64,000 bases of DNA from Lampris incognitus (GCF_029633865.1 NC_079214.1:22254873-22318872); one strand, 5' to 3'. Numbered from the stretch's first letter, positions 22,501 through 34,700 are shown. A program made the numbers and translations. The notes: generated from the letters alone by a model not told the origin.

Positions 22501-23558
22501 GCCTTGTGAGTGGCAAGACTGGCCACCAGGCTCCCCCACCCCTGCAACCTGTCGCCTGGCCCTCTCAGCCCTGGGAACACCTGCAGTTAGACATTTGTGG
22601 TGAGATCCATGGAGTTCCCCACCACCAACGCTTCATGGTGGTCGCCTACGATCTACACTCAAAATGGCCTGAACTCACCACTTCCGGCACTGTGACCTCA
22701 CAGATCATCATCGACTTCCTGGACTCTCTTTTCTCTCGCTGGGGCCTCCCAAAGGCCATCACCATTGACAACGGCCCTCAGCTGGTCTCTGCTGAGTTCA
22801 CTGCTTATCTCGAAAGCAAGGGCATCCGTCATATACGCACTGCGTACTACCACCCCCAGGCCAATGGCGGCGTTGAACGTTTTCACCAGTCACTGAAGAA
22901 CGGCCTCAGAGCACACATGGCCCAAGGGTGCTCTTTCACGCAGGCCATCCGTCACACTCTGCTGCACTATCGGGCCACACAGCACTCGACCACAGGCGTC
23001 TCCCCAGCCTCTCTCATGCTAGGCCGGGAACTGTGCATGCCCCTTGACAGGCTCCGCCCCTCCACACCTCAGGCACCTCCCTCTGGGGTCAGAGCCTCAG
23101 TCACTCTTCAGCAGACGCGGATGAAGCAACGGTTTGACCAGTCAAAACGAACCAGGGTGCCAGACATCAATGTGTCAGACTGGGTCAGGGTCCGCAGGCC
23201 TCACAGGAACAATAAAATGGCTTCATACTGGTCCTCTCCTCTCCAAGTCACCCGTCAGCTGGGCCCAGCCACTTACCTCCTCAGCGATGGCACTCGGTGG
23301 CACTCCAGTCGTCTACGGAAGGTGTCAGCTCCGCCACACACAGCTGGTGACACAACTATAGCCATTCCCTCAGCATGGCGAGACGCCCCGGGGCTTCATG
23401 CAGCTCCTACACGGGCCCCAGACATTTCTGGGCCTCAGCTTCCCCTGCCTTCTCCCTCCCCACCTCGGCCTGCCCAGCCTCAGGCCGCCCCGCGACCTGT
23501 TCGCACACGTTTACGCCCTGGCCACCTAGAGGACTTTGTGTCAACCTTTCATGTTTGA
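19521..23558 (+). CDS. Gypsy gag-pol polyprotein, single intact ORF
   Basis: A 1345-residue ORF. I chose ATG 19521 as the first Met after the LTR. Order: gag (about 1-230), two CCHC zinc knuckles (C233 to C268, the second CRSCGKHNHFANVC), and aspartic protease (D314 in LLLDTGAS). Next comes reverse transcriptase (FSKLDLRQGY; YLDD with D592/D593) and RNase H (D739 in TCDAS). The integrase has an HHCC zinc region and D1024, D1083 and E1119, a D-D-35-E arrangement. The C-terminus has no chromodomain. Gag and pol are one frame with no shift. One RT motif reads RITFGLSSAP, where the broken sister copy has the usual RMPFGLSSAP, so activity is uncertain. It resembles the fish proteins often labelled K02A2.6-like. 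Confidence 0.95.
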   Translation: MAAISLPPPAPFLALPGEPPVPWTRWLHSFENYIIASGLDDVSQARKTALLLHCLGAEGHRVLGSLGNVTSFAEAVGLMSTRFAAPQSALLRRFIFRQRHQLPGESVRQYVANLRGLASSCKFGALQDEMVRDQLIEHTNNAKVRETLLLEKDDLLLSRAITIALQVEGAAECAAMLNTQQVATSSQAANYSSLYSRLPLGTQPSQSEAGADSTGDVLQLQRRRSRPRPQQSCGNCGSRSHVSRAQNCPARGQTCRSCGKHNHFANVCRSSPAGSEGHTPQSSTAVIHKVSSGPVSFKSCTVNINDVCIPLLLDTGASVSLLNVDTYSQFFGSLPLSAPSAVLCGYGDSKIDLVGSLQLTVRYVTKLVPNAVFHVARRGANLMGLNLFSALGFSLLDTRGAAILTVATPWQQKWPSLFMGLGCLSAFTHQPLLNPAVKSVIQPLRRIPLALRDGVSAELQQLLEAGIIEPVDVSPWVSNLVVAKKKSGGLRVCVDLRAVKKAVVPDKYPLPTSEELTAQFYGSEVFSKLDLRQGYLQVPLHPSSRNLTAFVTHAGVFRYTRITFGLSSAPSCFQKIMVSVLAGILGVAIYLDDIVVHGPTSEIHDKRLNMVFAALSKHKLTLNAEKYVLSVPAIDFVGFRLSASGVTPLQSNVDAIQAIPEPSSAAQVASFVGMTSYYLRFLPQYSATTAPLRQLLRKDEPWVWSKACSDAVRDLKTQLTSPPVLAHFDISSSTFVTCDASATAIGAVLSQTQNGVEKPIAFASRALNLTEQRYSVGEREALACIWACERWHLYLYGRSFTLRTDHQALTALLSTSGTGHKPLRLHRWSDRLRQYNFSLQFTPGRDNVVADLLSRSVSTPAPQTDTDCVEKDIVQMLHTPLQATVSLQELRAASEQDPVLSQLRTYIQNGWPHKVPEELAAFARVRQELSCWNDTCVARGFCTMVPAALRARVLNTAHEGHLGIVKLKQRCRDLVWWLGIDRDIEALVKDCSACLVSGKTGHQAPPPLQPVAWPSQPWEHLQLDICGEIHGVPHHQRFMVVAYDLHSKWPELTTSGTVTSQIIIDFLDSLFSRWGLPKAITIDNGPQLVSAEFTAYLESKGIRHIRTAYYHPQANGGVERFHQSLKNGLRAHMAQGCSFTQAIRHTLLHYRATQHSTTGVSPASLMLGRELCMPLDRLRPSTPQAPPSGVRASVTLQQTRMKQRFDQSKRTRVPDINVSDWVRVRRPHRNNKMASYWSSPLQVTRQLGPATYLLSDGTRWHSSRLRKVSAPPHTAGDTTIAIPSAWRDAPGLHAAPTRAPDISGPQLPLPSPSPPRPAQPQAAPRPVRTRLRPGHLEDFVSTFHV

Positions 23559-23567
23559 AATCCTGCC

Positions 23568-23581
23568 GGGGGGGGGGGGAA
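23568..23581 (+). promoter_or_regulatory. Polypurine tract of gypsy copy 2
   Basis: A run of G ending in aa abuts the 3' LTR, the expected plus-strand primer. The equivalent tract in copy 1 is longer. Confidence 0.85.
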
Positions 23582-23781
23582 TGTTATGTATGCACACATC
23601 GACAGTGCTGCATTTGATTTGGTGCTGTTCTATTGTGCTGGGATCGATTGGTGATGCCTGCGGGCTCTGGGTTGTTTGATCGGGTCTGCCTTTGATGCTG
23701 TGTGAGTCTAAATAAAGAATGCCACGGAGAGGTTGTGTCGAGCGACAGCGCTGTGTCCTGAAGTGATTTAAAAATACAATA
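23582..23781 (+). repeat. 3' LTR of gypsy copy 2
   Basis: 200 bp, two differences from the 5' LTR, followed by the cttac duplication. Confidence 0.95.
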
Positions 23782-23931
23782 CTTACTCCTGCCCGTTTCC
23801 CCCGCTTCCAACATCTAACTTCAAGAGTGACTGTTCACGCGCTGCCTAATAAATCCCGCCCCTTGACAGGTGCCACTGTAAGGAGATGACCAATGTTATT
23901 CACTTACCTGCCAGTGGTTTTAATGTTTTGG

Positions 23932-23935
<4 letters not shown>

Positions 23936-23961
<26 letters not shown>
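23936..23961 (+). repeat. (GA)n microsatellite at the Tc1 right end
   Basis: Pure GA run starting where the Tc1 terminal repeat stops. Confidence 0.9.
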
Positions 23962-23965
<4 letters not shown>

Positions 23966-23970
23966 CGAGA

Positions 23971-24298
23971 TTTTTTTTTGACTTTCAACAATACTTTAAT
24001 AAAAATCACAAAAAAATTACAACACAAAGACCAACATGGTCAGTAACCCAAGATTTACAGAAGCTAAATCATCTCAAGACACTCCCCAAGTTCGTAGATG
24101 GGCTGTAGTATTGTAGATAAGCTCATCCACAATACAGCAAAGTACATTTTTACAACACCACACATTGCGAAAACTTTCCAGATCGTCCATCATTTTGAAG
24201 TAGCAAAAAATCTACTTTTAAACGAGCTCTTAACATTTTTATAAACCCAAAAACAGCAACATCATCCCCAGCTTCCTCCAATCTGTTTCTTCAGAATG
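23971..24298 (-). mobile_element. Retroposed poly(A)-tailed sequence
   Basis: Flanked by a perfect 13-bp direct repeat gagaggagcgaga (23958-23970 and 24299-24311). Read on the minus strand it ends with attaaagtattgttgaaagtc and a run of nine A, i.e. a polyadenylation signal just upstream of a poly(A) tail. 328 bp, no coding motif. Either a truncated LINE 3' end or a processed transcript copied by a LINE. Confidence 0.8.
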
Positions 24299-24526
24299 GA
24301 GAGGAGCGAGAGAGCGAGAGAGGAGGGAGAGCGAGAAAGCGAGGGAGCGAGCGAGCGAGAGCGAGAGAGAGAGGAAGGAGGAGGAGGAGGATGAGTAGTT
24401 CTGCGGTCGGTGAAGCGCAAGAAGTCAACTTAAAGTTGTGAGGCTGTTTTTCTTTTTCTTTTCTTTTTTTGCCACTGAGGGGGGAAAGACGTCCGGGAGA
24501 GGATACGGCGAGCGACAAGTGAGAGG
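24299..24526 (+). other. GA-rich sequence ending in a splice-donor-like site, possible 5' exon
   Basis: A GA/GAGC-rich purine tract passes into GC-richer sequence (gacgtccgggagaggatacg) and then gagaggtaagtcc, a near-consensus splice donor at about 24525. This resembles a 5' untranslated first exon and its promoter. No coding start in it is convincing. Its gene is unknown. Confidence 0.3.
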
Positions 24527-25989
24527 TAAGTCCTGTGCCGACTCTTACCATTCAGGGCAATAATCTCTCGCAATGAAACGAGTCAGATATGTTTTTATTG
24601 TGTGTGTAAAGAATGGCAGACATAGTCCCTCTCGTCCTCTCTTGTGACGGTATACCATCTCCATCACGCTAGCGTCCATCATCCAGCTCTTCACACACAC
24701 ATTCAGTTACAGAATCGGACTTTAAAGTTGAACTTAAAAGTTGTCCTGTTACTTTGGCTGAAATGTTGGACGATTTTTTTCAATCGTTATTGTTCTAATT
24801 GCGACTCTAAAAAAAAGTAGCCTTTCTTAAATGGTTTGTTCCCCATAAAGTTGGTCAGGGGTTCTTTTCTTTTCTTTTTTTTTAAACAATGTCCCCTTTT
24901 CCACTGTAATTTGGTTTGGGGAGCCATAGCATGGCGCTGATAGGCTGAGGGTTAGTCAGCACTGACTCAGGGTAAAGCACACCTGTGTAAAACGCTTTAC
25001 TGGCCAGTTAATGTTCACTTTTCAGAGCTTGTGGAGGGAAAACAGCCTTGAGTGACATTTGATGATGACGGTCTGCCCAATATTGCCAGAAACAGATCTT
25101 TCCCAGCATTGTGATGAAACCAGTCAGACATGTCACAAGAATGTAGTCTTTATTGAAAAGTAATGCACAGTAGGCTACATGATGGTGCATGTGGAAGTGA
25201 AGATCCCTGATTTTGCTCAGGAAGTTCTCCCAAATGTCTGCGAAAGATAAAAATAAACCTTTGGAGGAGAATAACATTTAAGAATACCAAGCATTCCAGA
25301 AGCCGTTCCCTCCCATCGGTCTTCCTTTTTTTCCCCTTCTCTCGGTGGGGTTAGAGGAAGTTTTGGGCCTCACCGTTCACAGAAATGTGGTTTACTGGCA
25401 CCATATTCCGGAACTCCACTACAGTACAATGTATGTCTTCTGTTACCCATGTTGTGGTCTCCCAGGTGACTGTTAAATGACATCCAAATGAATTTCAACA
25501 TTATAAAGACAACGAGCCAGTGTTATGTGAGCTAATGAATGCATATGTCTTAAAGTTGCCATACTCTCTAGCAAACAGTGGCTGTCAGAGGCTGGTACAT
25601 TGCAGGATGAAATTTTACACCGTAGAGCGACACAAGCCTCTCTTCCCCGCGCCTCCCACATACCATCTCTCTCAACATGAATGCACTAACGAGCCCTCAC
25701 AGTTAGCAACTGTCACCTGCTTGCATTTAACTTGCAATAAGCAAATTGTGAGCAAAGTAACAGTCACGCTGAGTTTTGGTACAGATTCCCCCCCGTTTCT
25801 TGCCTCCTAACAAGCGTAGTGTACATAACGTGTAGGCCTGGAAGTTTTGATGTAACAGTGCTGTTTTTAAACCAGGTCTGTGGCTGACTTGTGGGCTACT
25901 CTAGGTGTGTCAACTCTTTGGGTGATGCCCTGAACACTGGCTCTACAGAAAGTGAATTTAGTCATACAACACGACATTGTACTGCCTGC

Positions 25990-25991
<2 letters not shown>
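24527..25991. other. Noncoding, intron-like
   Basis: T-rich runs and unremarkable sequence. No gene, RNA or repeat end recognised. Confidence 0.5.

Positions 25992-26053
<62 letters not shown>
25992..26053 (+). repeat. (GT)n microsatellite
   Basis: About 31 uninterrupted GT units. Confidence 0.95.
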
Positions 26054-26057
<4 letters not shown>

Positions 26058-26096
26058 ACCATCTTTTTCCATTAGGATAGAAAATCTGAAACCACC

Positions 26097-26288
26097 TAGC
26101 TTGTGGGGACATTTCGTGGGTCGCCATGAGGTAAAGGGTCTATTTTAGGGTTAGGACTTGGGTTTAGGGTTAAAATTAGAATTAGGATTAGGTTAGGGTA
26201 AGGGTTCAGGTTAGGCATGTAGGTCTGATGGTTAGGGTTAAGGGCTAGGGAATGAATTTAGTCAATGAGGGGTCCCCACAAGTATATG
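26097..26288. repeat. GGTTAG-rich element with cttgtggggac ends
   Basis: The left end cttgtggggac (about 26099) and the complemented right end cttgtggggac (about 26272-26282) bracket degenerate ttagggtta-type repeats. The repeats resemble telomeric sequence but are irregular. Fits a small foldback repeat rather than an interstitial telomere. Confidence 0.55.
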
Positions 26289-26299
26289 GGTGACATGGT

Positions 26300-27712
26300 G
26301 TGTGTGTGTTTCTTCAGCCAATCCTCTTTCAATCCCATGTATCTTAATATAGCAATTTTTCTCAGCCATTTGCTCCCACAGTTTATTTTTATTCTTTTTT
26401 ACCTGTAATCTTCAGCACCACATTCACTTACTTCTCTGTGCATTCATCAGTCCTGCCATGGGAGGAAGTGGCTGAGGAATGAAAGCTATGTTTTGGGAAA
26501 TTAGGGTTAAAGGAACATAATATGTTTTGATCATACAATTTTCATTACGTGGACCACTGTTACACACTGGAGAGGCAGAAGTTAGAATAGGCAATATACT
26601 GCTTCCCATTCCTTTTTTATTGCTTATTTAAAATCGATGTAACATATCTAAGAGTTTATTTTGTATTTTTTTTTGTTAGCCTATCCTGACTTGAAATAAA
26701 TTGATATATTTGCCTGTCTGGACTCTTAAACACGCTGCAAAATTGCAAAAATTAATAATGGCTGTTATGCTAACAGACATAATAATACAGAGTGGTAGTA
26801 ACAGGGAGCAGGCAATTTTACCACACAAGTACCCATGTGTATATCCGTACTGTGCACCATCTTTGATGAACAGCACCGATAACAACAAAAGTTTCTGAAA
26901 CCTCCTATAGGGAAAAGATTGGTTTCATTGCAACCTCGACAACAAAAATTGGAAAAAGACAGGCTGACTGCTAAAGAGGAGAAGCAGTGTTTTGCACTAC
27001 GTTTCACGTATTGGACAACAAGTAGCCTACCCTGGGTTTAATCTTTTTTTTCTTTTTGCCTTCCTAGCACCATCTGAAGCACTAGCAAGACAACTTTTTA
27101 CCCTTTCTTCCCTTTTTGAGAGTTCTGTTGAGATGTTGTCCTGCAGACCGGTTGAAAACCACAAGCCTCGACCACATTATTCCACTCTTGCCGACTCCCA
27201 GAGTCTCACGCCCAGTTATGCACAGAAAAATAAACATATGAGGCACCCTTCTTTTTCCTCAGTATACATTATATAAACTTGCCCCCCCTCTTCCAGTCTC
27301 TCCTTAACGCTCACCCTGCTCACCCCCTTCCTCTCTCTCTCTCTCTGACCGCTCTCCTCTGCTTTTGGCTGACAGCTACAGCTTTGCAAGATTTCCAAGA
27401 GCCTTTTTAAAAGTGATCAAAATAGCAGCGGGTAAACATTAACATAGTGCAGAAGGTTGTGTTTTAGACCACTCGGTGGAGCAACTGCTAACTAAGGTTC
27501 CATTAAATCTGCTCTAACGTCGCAATAGTCCCCCAGCATTTAAATTGTGAGGGGAATATTTTAACCATTCCAGCCATCCCAAGCAGTTTATGTTTCCTTG
27601 TAAATTCATACATTCTGGATTTGGTGGCCAAATAATTTTTTTTTGCTTTGCTGTTTACTCCGACTTCTTACTTAGCATTTTTTATGTGCTTTAAAAGATT
27701 TTTTTAAAAATT
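26300..27712. other. Noncoding, intron-like
   Basis: A short CT microsatellite near 27330-27346. No gene recognised. Confidence 0.5.
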
Positions 27713-28075
27713 TTGGGATACTTTATTAATCCCTATAGGGAAATTAAGCTCTGCCTTTAACCCATCCTAGCTGTGTAGCCAGGGAGCAGTAGGCAGCTGC
27801 TGTGCAGCACCCGGGGACCAACTCCAGTTCTTCTTTCCATTGCATTGGTCAGGGGCACAGACAGCAGTATCAACTCTAACATGCATGTCTTTTTGATGGT
27901 GGGGGAAACTGGAGCACCTGGAGAAAACCCACCGCAAACATGGGGAGTATATGCAAACTCCACACGGAGGACGACCTGGGATGACTCCCAAGGTTGAACA
28001 ACCCCTGGGTTTGAACCCAGGACCTTCTTGCTGTGAGGCGACAGTGCTAACCACTGCGCCACTGTGCTGCCCCAA
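27713..28075 (-). mobile_element. tRNA-headed SINE, second tail type
   Basis: On the minus strand: head gcagcacagtggcgcagtgg, tRNA-like with gggttcaaacccagg, body shared with the copy at 13404-13744, tail through gggattaataaagtatccc. Target duplication not clear. Confidence 0.75.
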
Positions 28076-31000
28076 TGTTTGCTTTATTAAAGAGTTACAT
28101 CACAATCAAGCTTTCACTTGAAATGTTTCATATTTAATCCAAATTAAACAAGGTAGTGTCTTGGACACAGTTACCCATTTTTCATGAAAATTTGATGAGA
28201 GAAAATAAATCCTCAGCACGGATTGGCTGAGTCTCATTTCAGTTTGTTTCAGAATAACTGACATATGCACATCTATGATGACAGAAACAAAACTAAATTC
28301 TCAGAACTGGAATTGAAGCAGTGGCTGCATGTTCCACCTGTTATGCAACAATGAAACCCCAAGGATATCTCTACTACCTACAAACCCTGTTAAGAGTGCG
28401 CAGCACCACAGCCTACCAGTTCCATCAAAGCTTGCATCATGCTGTGAGTTCTGGTTTAGAACTTACCATTGCATTTTCCTGATAGGCCCATGTCTCTGTA
28501 AATACAAACGGGAAAGTAATGTTAACAACGAAAGCCTATCCCATTTCCGTGGCAGTTGGGGATGGTTTATCTAATCATATCTTCAATTAGCCTACTGTTG
28601 CTGATGTCGCGCCTCATTAGCCCTTGTTAGCGGGGATATTCCCTGAACTGTGATTAACTGCCATACAGAAGCTGTCATTTGGCGGTGTTTGTTTTTTGTT
28701 TTTTTTTACCTTGAACAGACCTAAAAATGCACACACACGTGCACACACACACAAAAGTGATGATGACAAAATCACACAAATGTAAGGTTTGTTCTTACAT
28801 GTAGTATCTGGCTAGATGCTGAATATAATTAACATGCACAGTCTGCCTCTCTGCAGGCCACAGTGACTTGTTCTCATTGAAAAGTTCACAAGGTACTTTT
28901 TTTTTTACTGCCACAGCCTACGGATTAGTTGCCATGGAAACAAAACTGTCAGCCTTCATGTTGAATAGTTAACTCACTGCTAAGTGCTCACATTAGCCAG
29001 TTAAGGATCAGTTTTTGAAAAGTCTGAAGAGTTTTGTTGGTGGTGGTACAGTGATGTCTAAGGCCATGTGGCCCACCTTTACCTTTATTGTTGTCGTTCA
29101 TTCTTTTACTTTGCTATTTCCAGTTTAAGAAAAACATTCTTATAATGACGGGGAATAGCAGACGTACACAGGAAAGTCAAAGAACATACAATATTTACTT
29201 TATAACAGTTCTTCCATCTTTACTTCTCACTGTTATTACTAGTAATACTGTAGTGGTAGCATTATCTCCAAGGCTGCATTTGTTCTCTCTTTTTTTACAC
29301 CTAAAACTTTAATCATTAGCACTCTGCTAATAAATAACATAGCATTTTAAATGTGTATTAAATAATAACGTGTTCATGTTTGCAAATTGCAAAAGTTTAA
29401 ATGTAATAGTGGCAAGATGTCTGGGAGCTTTGATAAACCGAGCAGTTACATATTCAATGCTTGGGTAACTTGATCCAACATGATAGTTATGACACACTTA
29501 TGTCACTATTGCTGGGCAACTAGCAGTGTCTAAGCTAATCAGCAGGGATTAAAGAACCATTGCCCAGGCTCTTGTAAAAGTACGACGCCGGCATGAATGA
29601 GCTCCTCATGGACAGGATTCAAACAGGCATTAAAATGAGGGAGAGAGATAAAATAACATAACAAAAAGTCAGCAGCCAGGATCAGGGAATTATGAATGCA
29701 TTTTTTTTGTGGCATTGTTTTTTGATTCATTAGAGGCTGTATTATTCTCCTATTCTGCAGTTTTTACATCAGTAATAGCTTTGGCAGATTGATTTGATTA
29801 ATTATGAAATCCACCCAGTTACATACAATGGCAGTTTTGTATGTGCAAAAAAAAAAAGTGCATCTCCTTAGTCAAAAAATTTCCAGAGAGGACTTTGTTT
29901 ACCAAGCTCAGCAAAATCAGTAGTGAAATACATAATATGCAAAACTAGACCTCACTCCTAACAGACCACATAAAATATGTTTAGGAATACTGGGGTTTTC
30001 TCTAACCTTGGTAGCTAGTGTTTGGTTAAATAAAATCTAAGTGTTTTTGCCCCCCTCCAAATATTTTATTTATTTATTTATTTTGCTAACAACAGCTTTT
30101 GATAAAAGTTCCGCCTGAGGGTCCTCGCCATTATAAGTCATTTTATATGGTGTTAATTAATCTTCACAACGTCTGTTCAAATGATTTGAAATGTGAATAA
30201 TCACCCGATAAGGAGTGCAAATGAAGCGGATGTGTTAAGAAAAGTGACTTTGACAGCTGACAGTCTATTAAAACGAGTCTCTCTCGCTCTCCATGTTTAA
30301 CTGGCATTCTCATTAAAATTGGACTTTCCCCCAACATAACACAATCTCAGCTGACAATGCTTATGATGTTGATAATTAGGTGGAGGGGTGTGTCTCTTAG
30401 ACTTGAAAAATGGCCTAAGAATAGAATATCCACTGTGATCAAATTTTCCACATACACCCCACAGCTCTTAAAGCTACTCTAATAACCTTTAATTTGACAA
30501 CACAGGCTCTGTAAGCTTTTGACTGTCAAGGGTGATTAACGAATAAGGTTTATGTCTTTTTTTATGATAAAGAATTGTGGTTCAAAGAGTGCTGATACTG
30601 AGGGACACTGCCAAGCTTTGTCTCTCTCCTTCAAAAAACAAACTCCTTTTAACAACTTGACAGAGTTCAATGCAACATTTAACGACATTTCATCAACATT
30701 CACACATTTGATGAGACAACACTTGGCCTCTCGTACAGCAAACAACATGTGCAAGTGCCTCTATACCTCAGATAGCTACGGTTGGTTGGATTTGATCGGC
30801 CTCCAGCTGAGGACTGAGACTTCATCCCTTCACAGCATTTTATTTTGGAAGCATGCACAAACAAGCCTGGAAAACATGTTCTCTAATATACTTCACCTGC
30901 TTCTGAGATGCAGCTCTCCTGGTTATGCTTTAATCCATGCCTTGTCAAGTTTATGGCACGAAGTGGAAATCACGTCACTCCAGGAAAAGATCAGTGCCCA

Positions 31001-31146
31001 ATTGCTCAGATCTGAGGGGATTGGATTCTTTAATATCAATGTTCAAAAGAAAACCCGTTGTTGTTGTGATTTTCATTCTGAATACATGCAAATCCTTTGT
31101 AATTTAAAAAGTCACAAGCACCGCTGTTGAGTACTTGCCTGTTTAT
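28076..31146. other. Noncoding, possible regulatory patch
   Basis: Mostly AT-rich. Notable words are an RFX/X-box-like gttgccatggaaac (28928-28941), a CA run near 28730-28755, a tattta repeat near 30061-30083, and paired tgacag motifs at 30251-30263. A 192-codon ORF at 30552-31130 shows no family motif and I do not call it a gene. Confidence 0.45.
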
Positions 31147-32528
31147 AGGCCTTTACACATGGCATAGCATGTTTGTTTGTTTTTTTGTGCGCGATTAATT
31201 CACACGTCGATATATTTTTTCGAACTGTTGTTTTTGTCACACGAATAAATACAGACAGAACACTAATATTAAGCGGCGAAAAAGCGACGTTTTTTTTCCG
31301 GAACGTGGTCGATTTTCTGAGCTTTCGCACGGCGAATAAAGGCATCATCCAATCACGTTGCGCAAAACGGACGTCGCGTCACAACGGAGGACCAAGATTG
31401 TTTCTCATCACCCTGTATTGCGTGACAAAGGACACGAAAATTATAAAGAAAATGACCTCAAGGACAAAGTGTGGCGCAACTAGGCCACCAGGGTCGTGAG
31501 TAGCTCGTGTTGTTTACTTTTGTATGTAACTTGGTAGCAAGGCAACCCTTTCTCGCCGACCCAGAACCGGCCATGGCACACCGTAACGGAGGAAGTGCCC
31601 CGATCCCGAAGGGAAGAGGAAGAGATCCCCACGCACCGCACCGCCGTACCTTAACCCGCCGATTTGAGTCCGTGGATTGATTATAGTAGACGATGCCGGA
31701 TCTAAAAATGGCGCCTGTTCTTTCCTATGAGAATGGCTTGCTTGGCACATACGCCGAAAATGTTTCTGGCTATCGAGTTACTTCCGGGCACATGCGGCCC
31801 ACTGAATATGCATAACAGTGTTACTCCCATCATGCCTGCGTAGGCTATAATGAACGAGCGAACTGCGTTTAGAATCCGGCGCTGCGCGTTCATGAATGCT
31901 ATGCTAGCGGACTTCGTGGATGCATAATAAGACCGCTACGGGACTTATTTGGGATGGATGTATTTATACAAATGGCAACACCAACCAAAAATGAAGACAA
32001 AATTCCAAAAAGCGTTTGTTTAACCTAGCAAAGATCCTCGTTCCCGAGACACATGATCGCGCGTCGAGTGCTCGTACACCGCCGTGATGTCATGCAGAAA
32101 AAGTTTTTTTTCTGGACTTTTTCTGGGCTTTGAAAAAAAATAAATAAAACCCCGTGGCTTAAAAATATACAATACAAAGAGTAATAATTGACCGTGATTA
32201 TAGCTGCAGGTGTCCTGTCAACAGTTTTACAGGCGTCTCTTTTACAATGGTGGTCTATGGGGAAAATGCTTTTTTGGGCCGCAGGGGATTTTTCGCTGCA
32301 ATACCGCGAGTGACCACTGGAAAAAATTGGCTGCAATGCTGAGCGGCGGCGCCGTATCCAGTTCTACTATAATACATCCATGGTTGAGTCCCCCTCGCGT
32401 CTCGCGAATTTACGACAGAAAAATTCGTATTGATGCCAGTATGAATAGTTTTGATGCGAACTATTCACAGGCGAGTATCTAACGTTTTCGTGTTGTTTAT
32501 TCGTCACGTCCCCGGTGTGTAAAGGCCT
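31147..32528. mobile_element. Probable non-autonomous DNA transposon, 1.4 kb
   Basis: The left end aggcctttacaca (31147) and the complemented right end aggcctttacaca (ending 32528) are 13-bp inverted repeats. Sequence further in remains similar in style (gacgaataaa / cacgaataaa). The interior is CpG-richer than its surroundings and noncoding. The flanking duplication is unclear (tata against ttaa), so superfamily is open. Confidence 0.55.
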
Positions 32529-32929
32529 TAAGGACATCTAGCTGCCCTCTGGGAGGGAGCAAGGCAGGGTGCCTTTAAATGCCAGACTCGTCTTCAGCTG
32601 TGGCTGTGTCTCAGACTGGCAGTATTGACCGCAGTTTCAGGAGCGTTCAATGGATAAAGATCCCTGACGAAAGACGGCCACATGACACACACACAAACGC
32701 ACGCATGTGTGTCAATTGATGTGGCTTGATCCTAGTTGTTTCCCATGTGCTCCATGATCTTTATTGGTGGTTATCTCTCTTTCTCTCTGTATAGAAGCAG
32801 GTCCATGGAGCTGCTCTACCAATGCACAGCCGCCTGTCTGAAGCATCTAGTGATGAGAATACTCACTGTGGGATTTTAAGTCTTTTTCTGTATTCACTCA
32901 CCACTCTCTTATTGTAGTGCACAGGGGAG

Positions 32930-32930
<1 letters not shown>
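32529..32930. other. Noncoding
   Basis: Nothing recognised apart from a short acacacac patch near 32685. Confidence 0.4.

Positions 32931-32933
<3 letters not shown>

Positions 32934-33004
<71 letters not shown>
32934..33004 (+). repeat. (GT)n microsatellite
   Basis: About 35 GT units. Confidence 0.95.
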
Positions 33005-33009
<5 letters not shown>

Positions 33010-33118
33010 CTTGGGGTTGACAATCACCTGCCTACCTGTTAATGCAGTGGGTAACAACAGGCAAGTGTGTGTGTATTTGTGTGTTTGAACACTGTTTACT
33101 TCATGGGATTTTTGTGTA

Positions 33119-34700
<1,582 letters not shown>

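Larger units (their letters stand above)
19309..23781 (+). mobile_element. Young Ty3/gypsy retrotransposon, copy 2, structurally complete
   Basis: Flanked by a perfect 5-bp duplication cttac (19304-19308 and 23782-23786) inside Tc1 sequence. LTRs are 200 bp each and differ at two sites (c/g in the tgtSagtc block, c/a in the tgaMgtg block), so insertion is recent. It has a primer-binding region, one uninterrupted gag-pol ORF and a G-rich polypurine tract. There is no env. Confidence 0.97.
7420..23936 (-). mobile_element. Tc1-type DNA transposon split by nested insertions
   Basis: The two ends of one Tc1-type element lie 16.5 kb apart. The left end (from about 7420, after a TA) and the right end (about 23900-23936) carry matching inverted ends around ccaaaacattaaaacca. 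Element sequence reads in order on the minus strand as pieces 23936-23787, 19308-19271, 8887-8801 and 8282-7420. Each break is explained by an insertion with a duplicated target: cttac around 19309-23781, aatttgg around 8888-19270 and accacttttg around 8293-8790. The right TIR runs directly into a GA repeat, so its outermost bases are lost. The order of pieces also matches the fish Tc1 layout known to me. Confidence 0.85.

Noticed and set aside
26150..26260. Interstitial telomere
   Set aside because: The ttaggg words are irregular and bracketed by cttgtggggac inverted ends, so a dispersed repeat is more likely.
30552..31130. 192-codon ORF
   Set aside because: No family motif, no coding-like third-position bias, lies in intron-like AT-rich DNA; likely chance.
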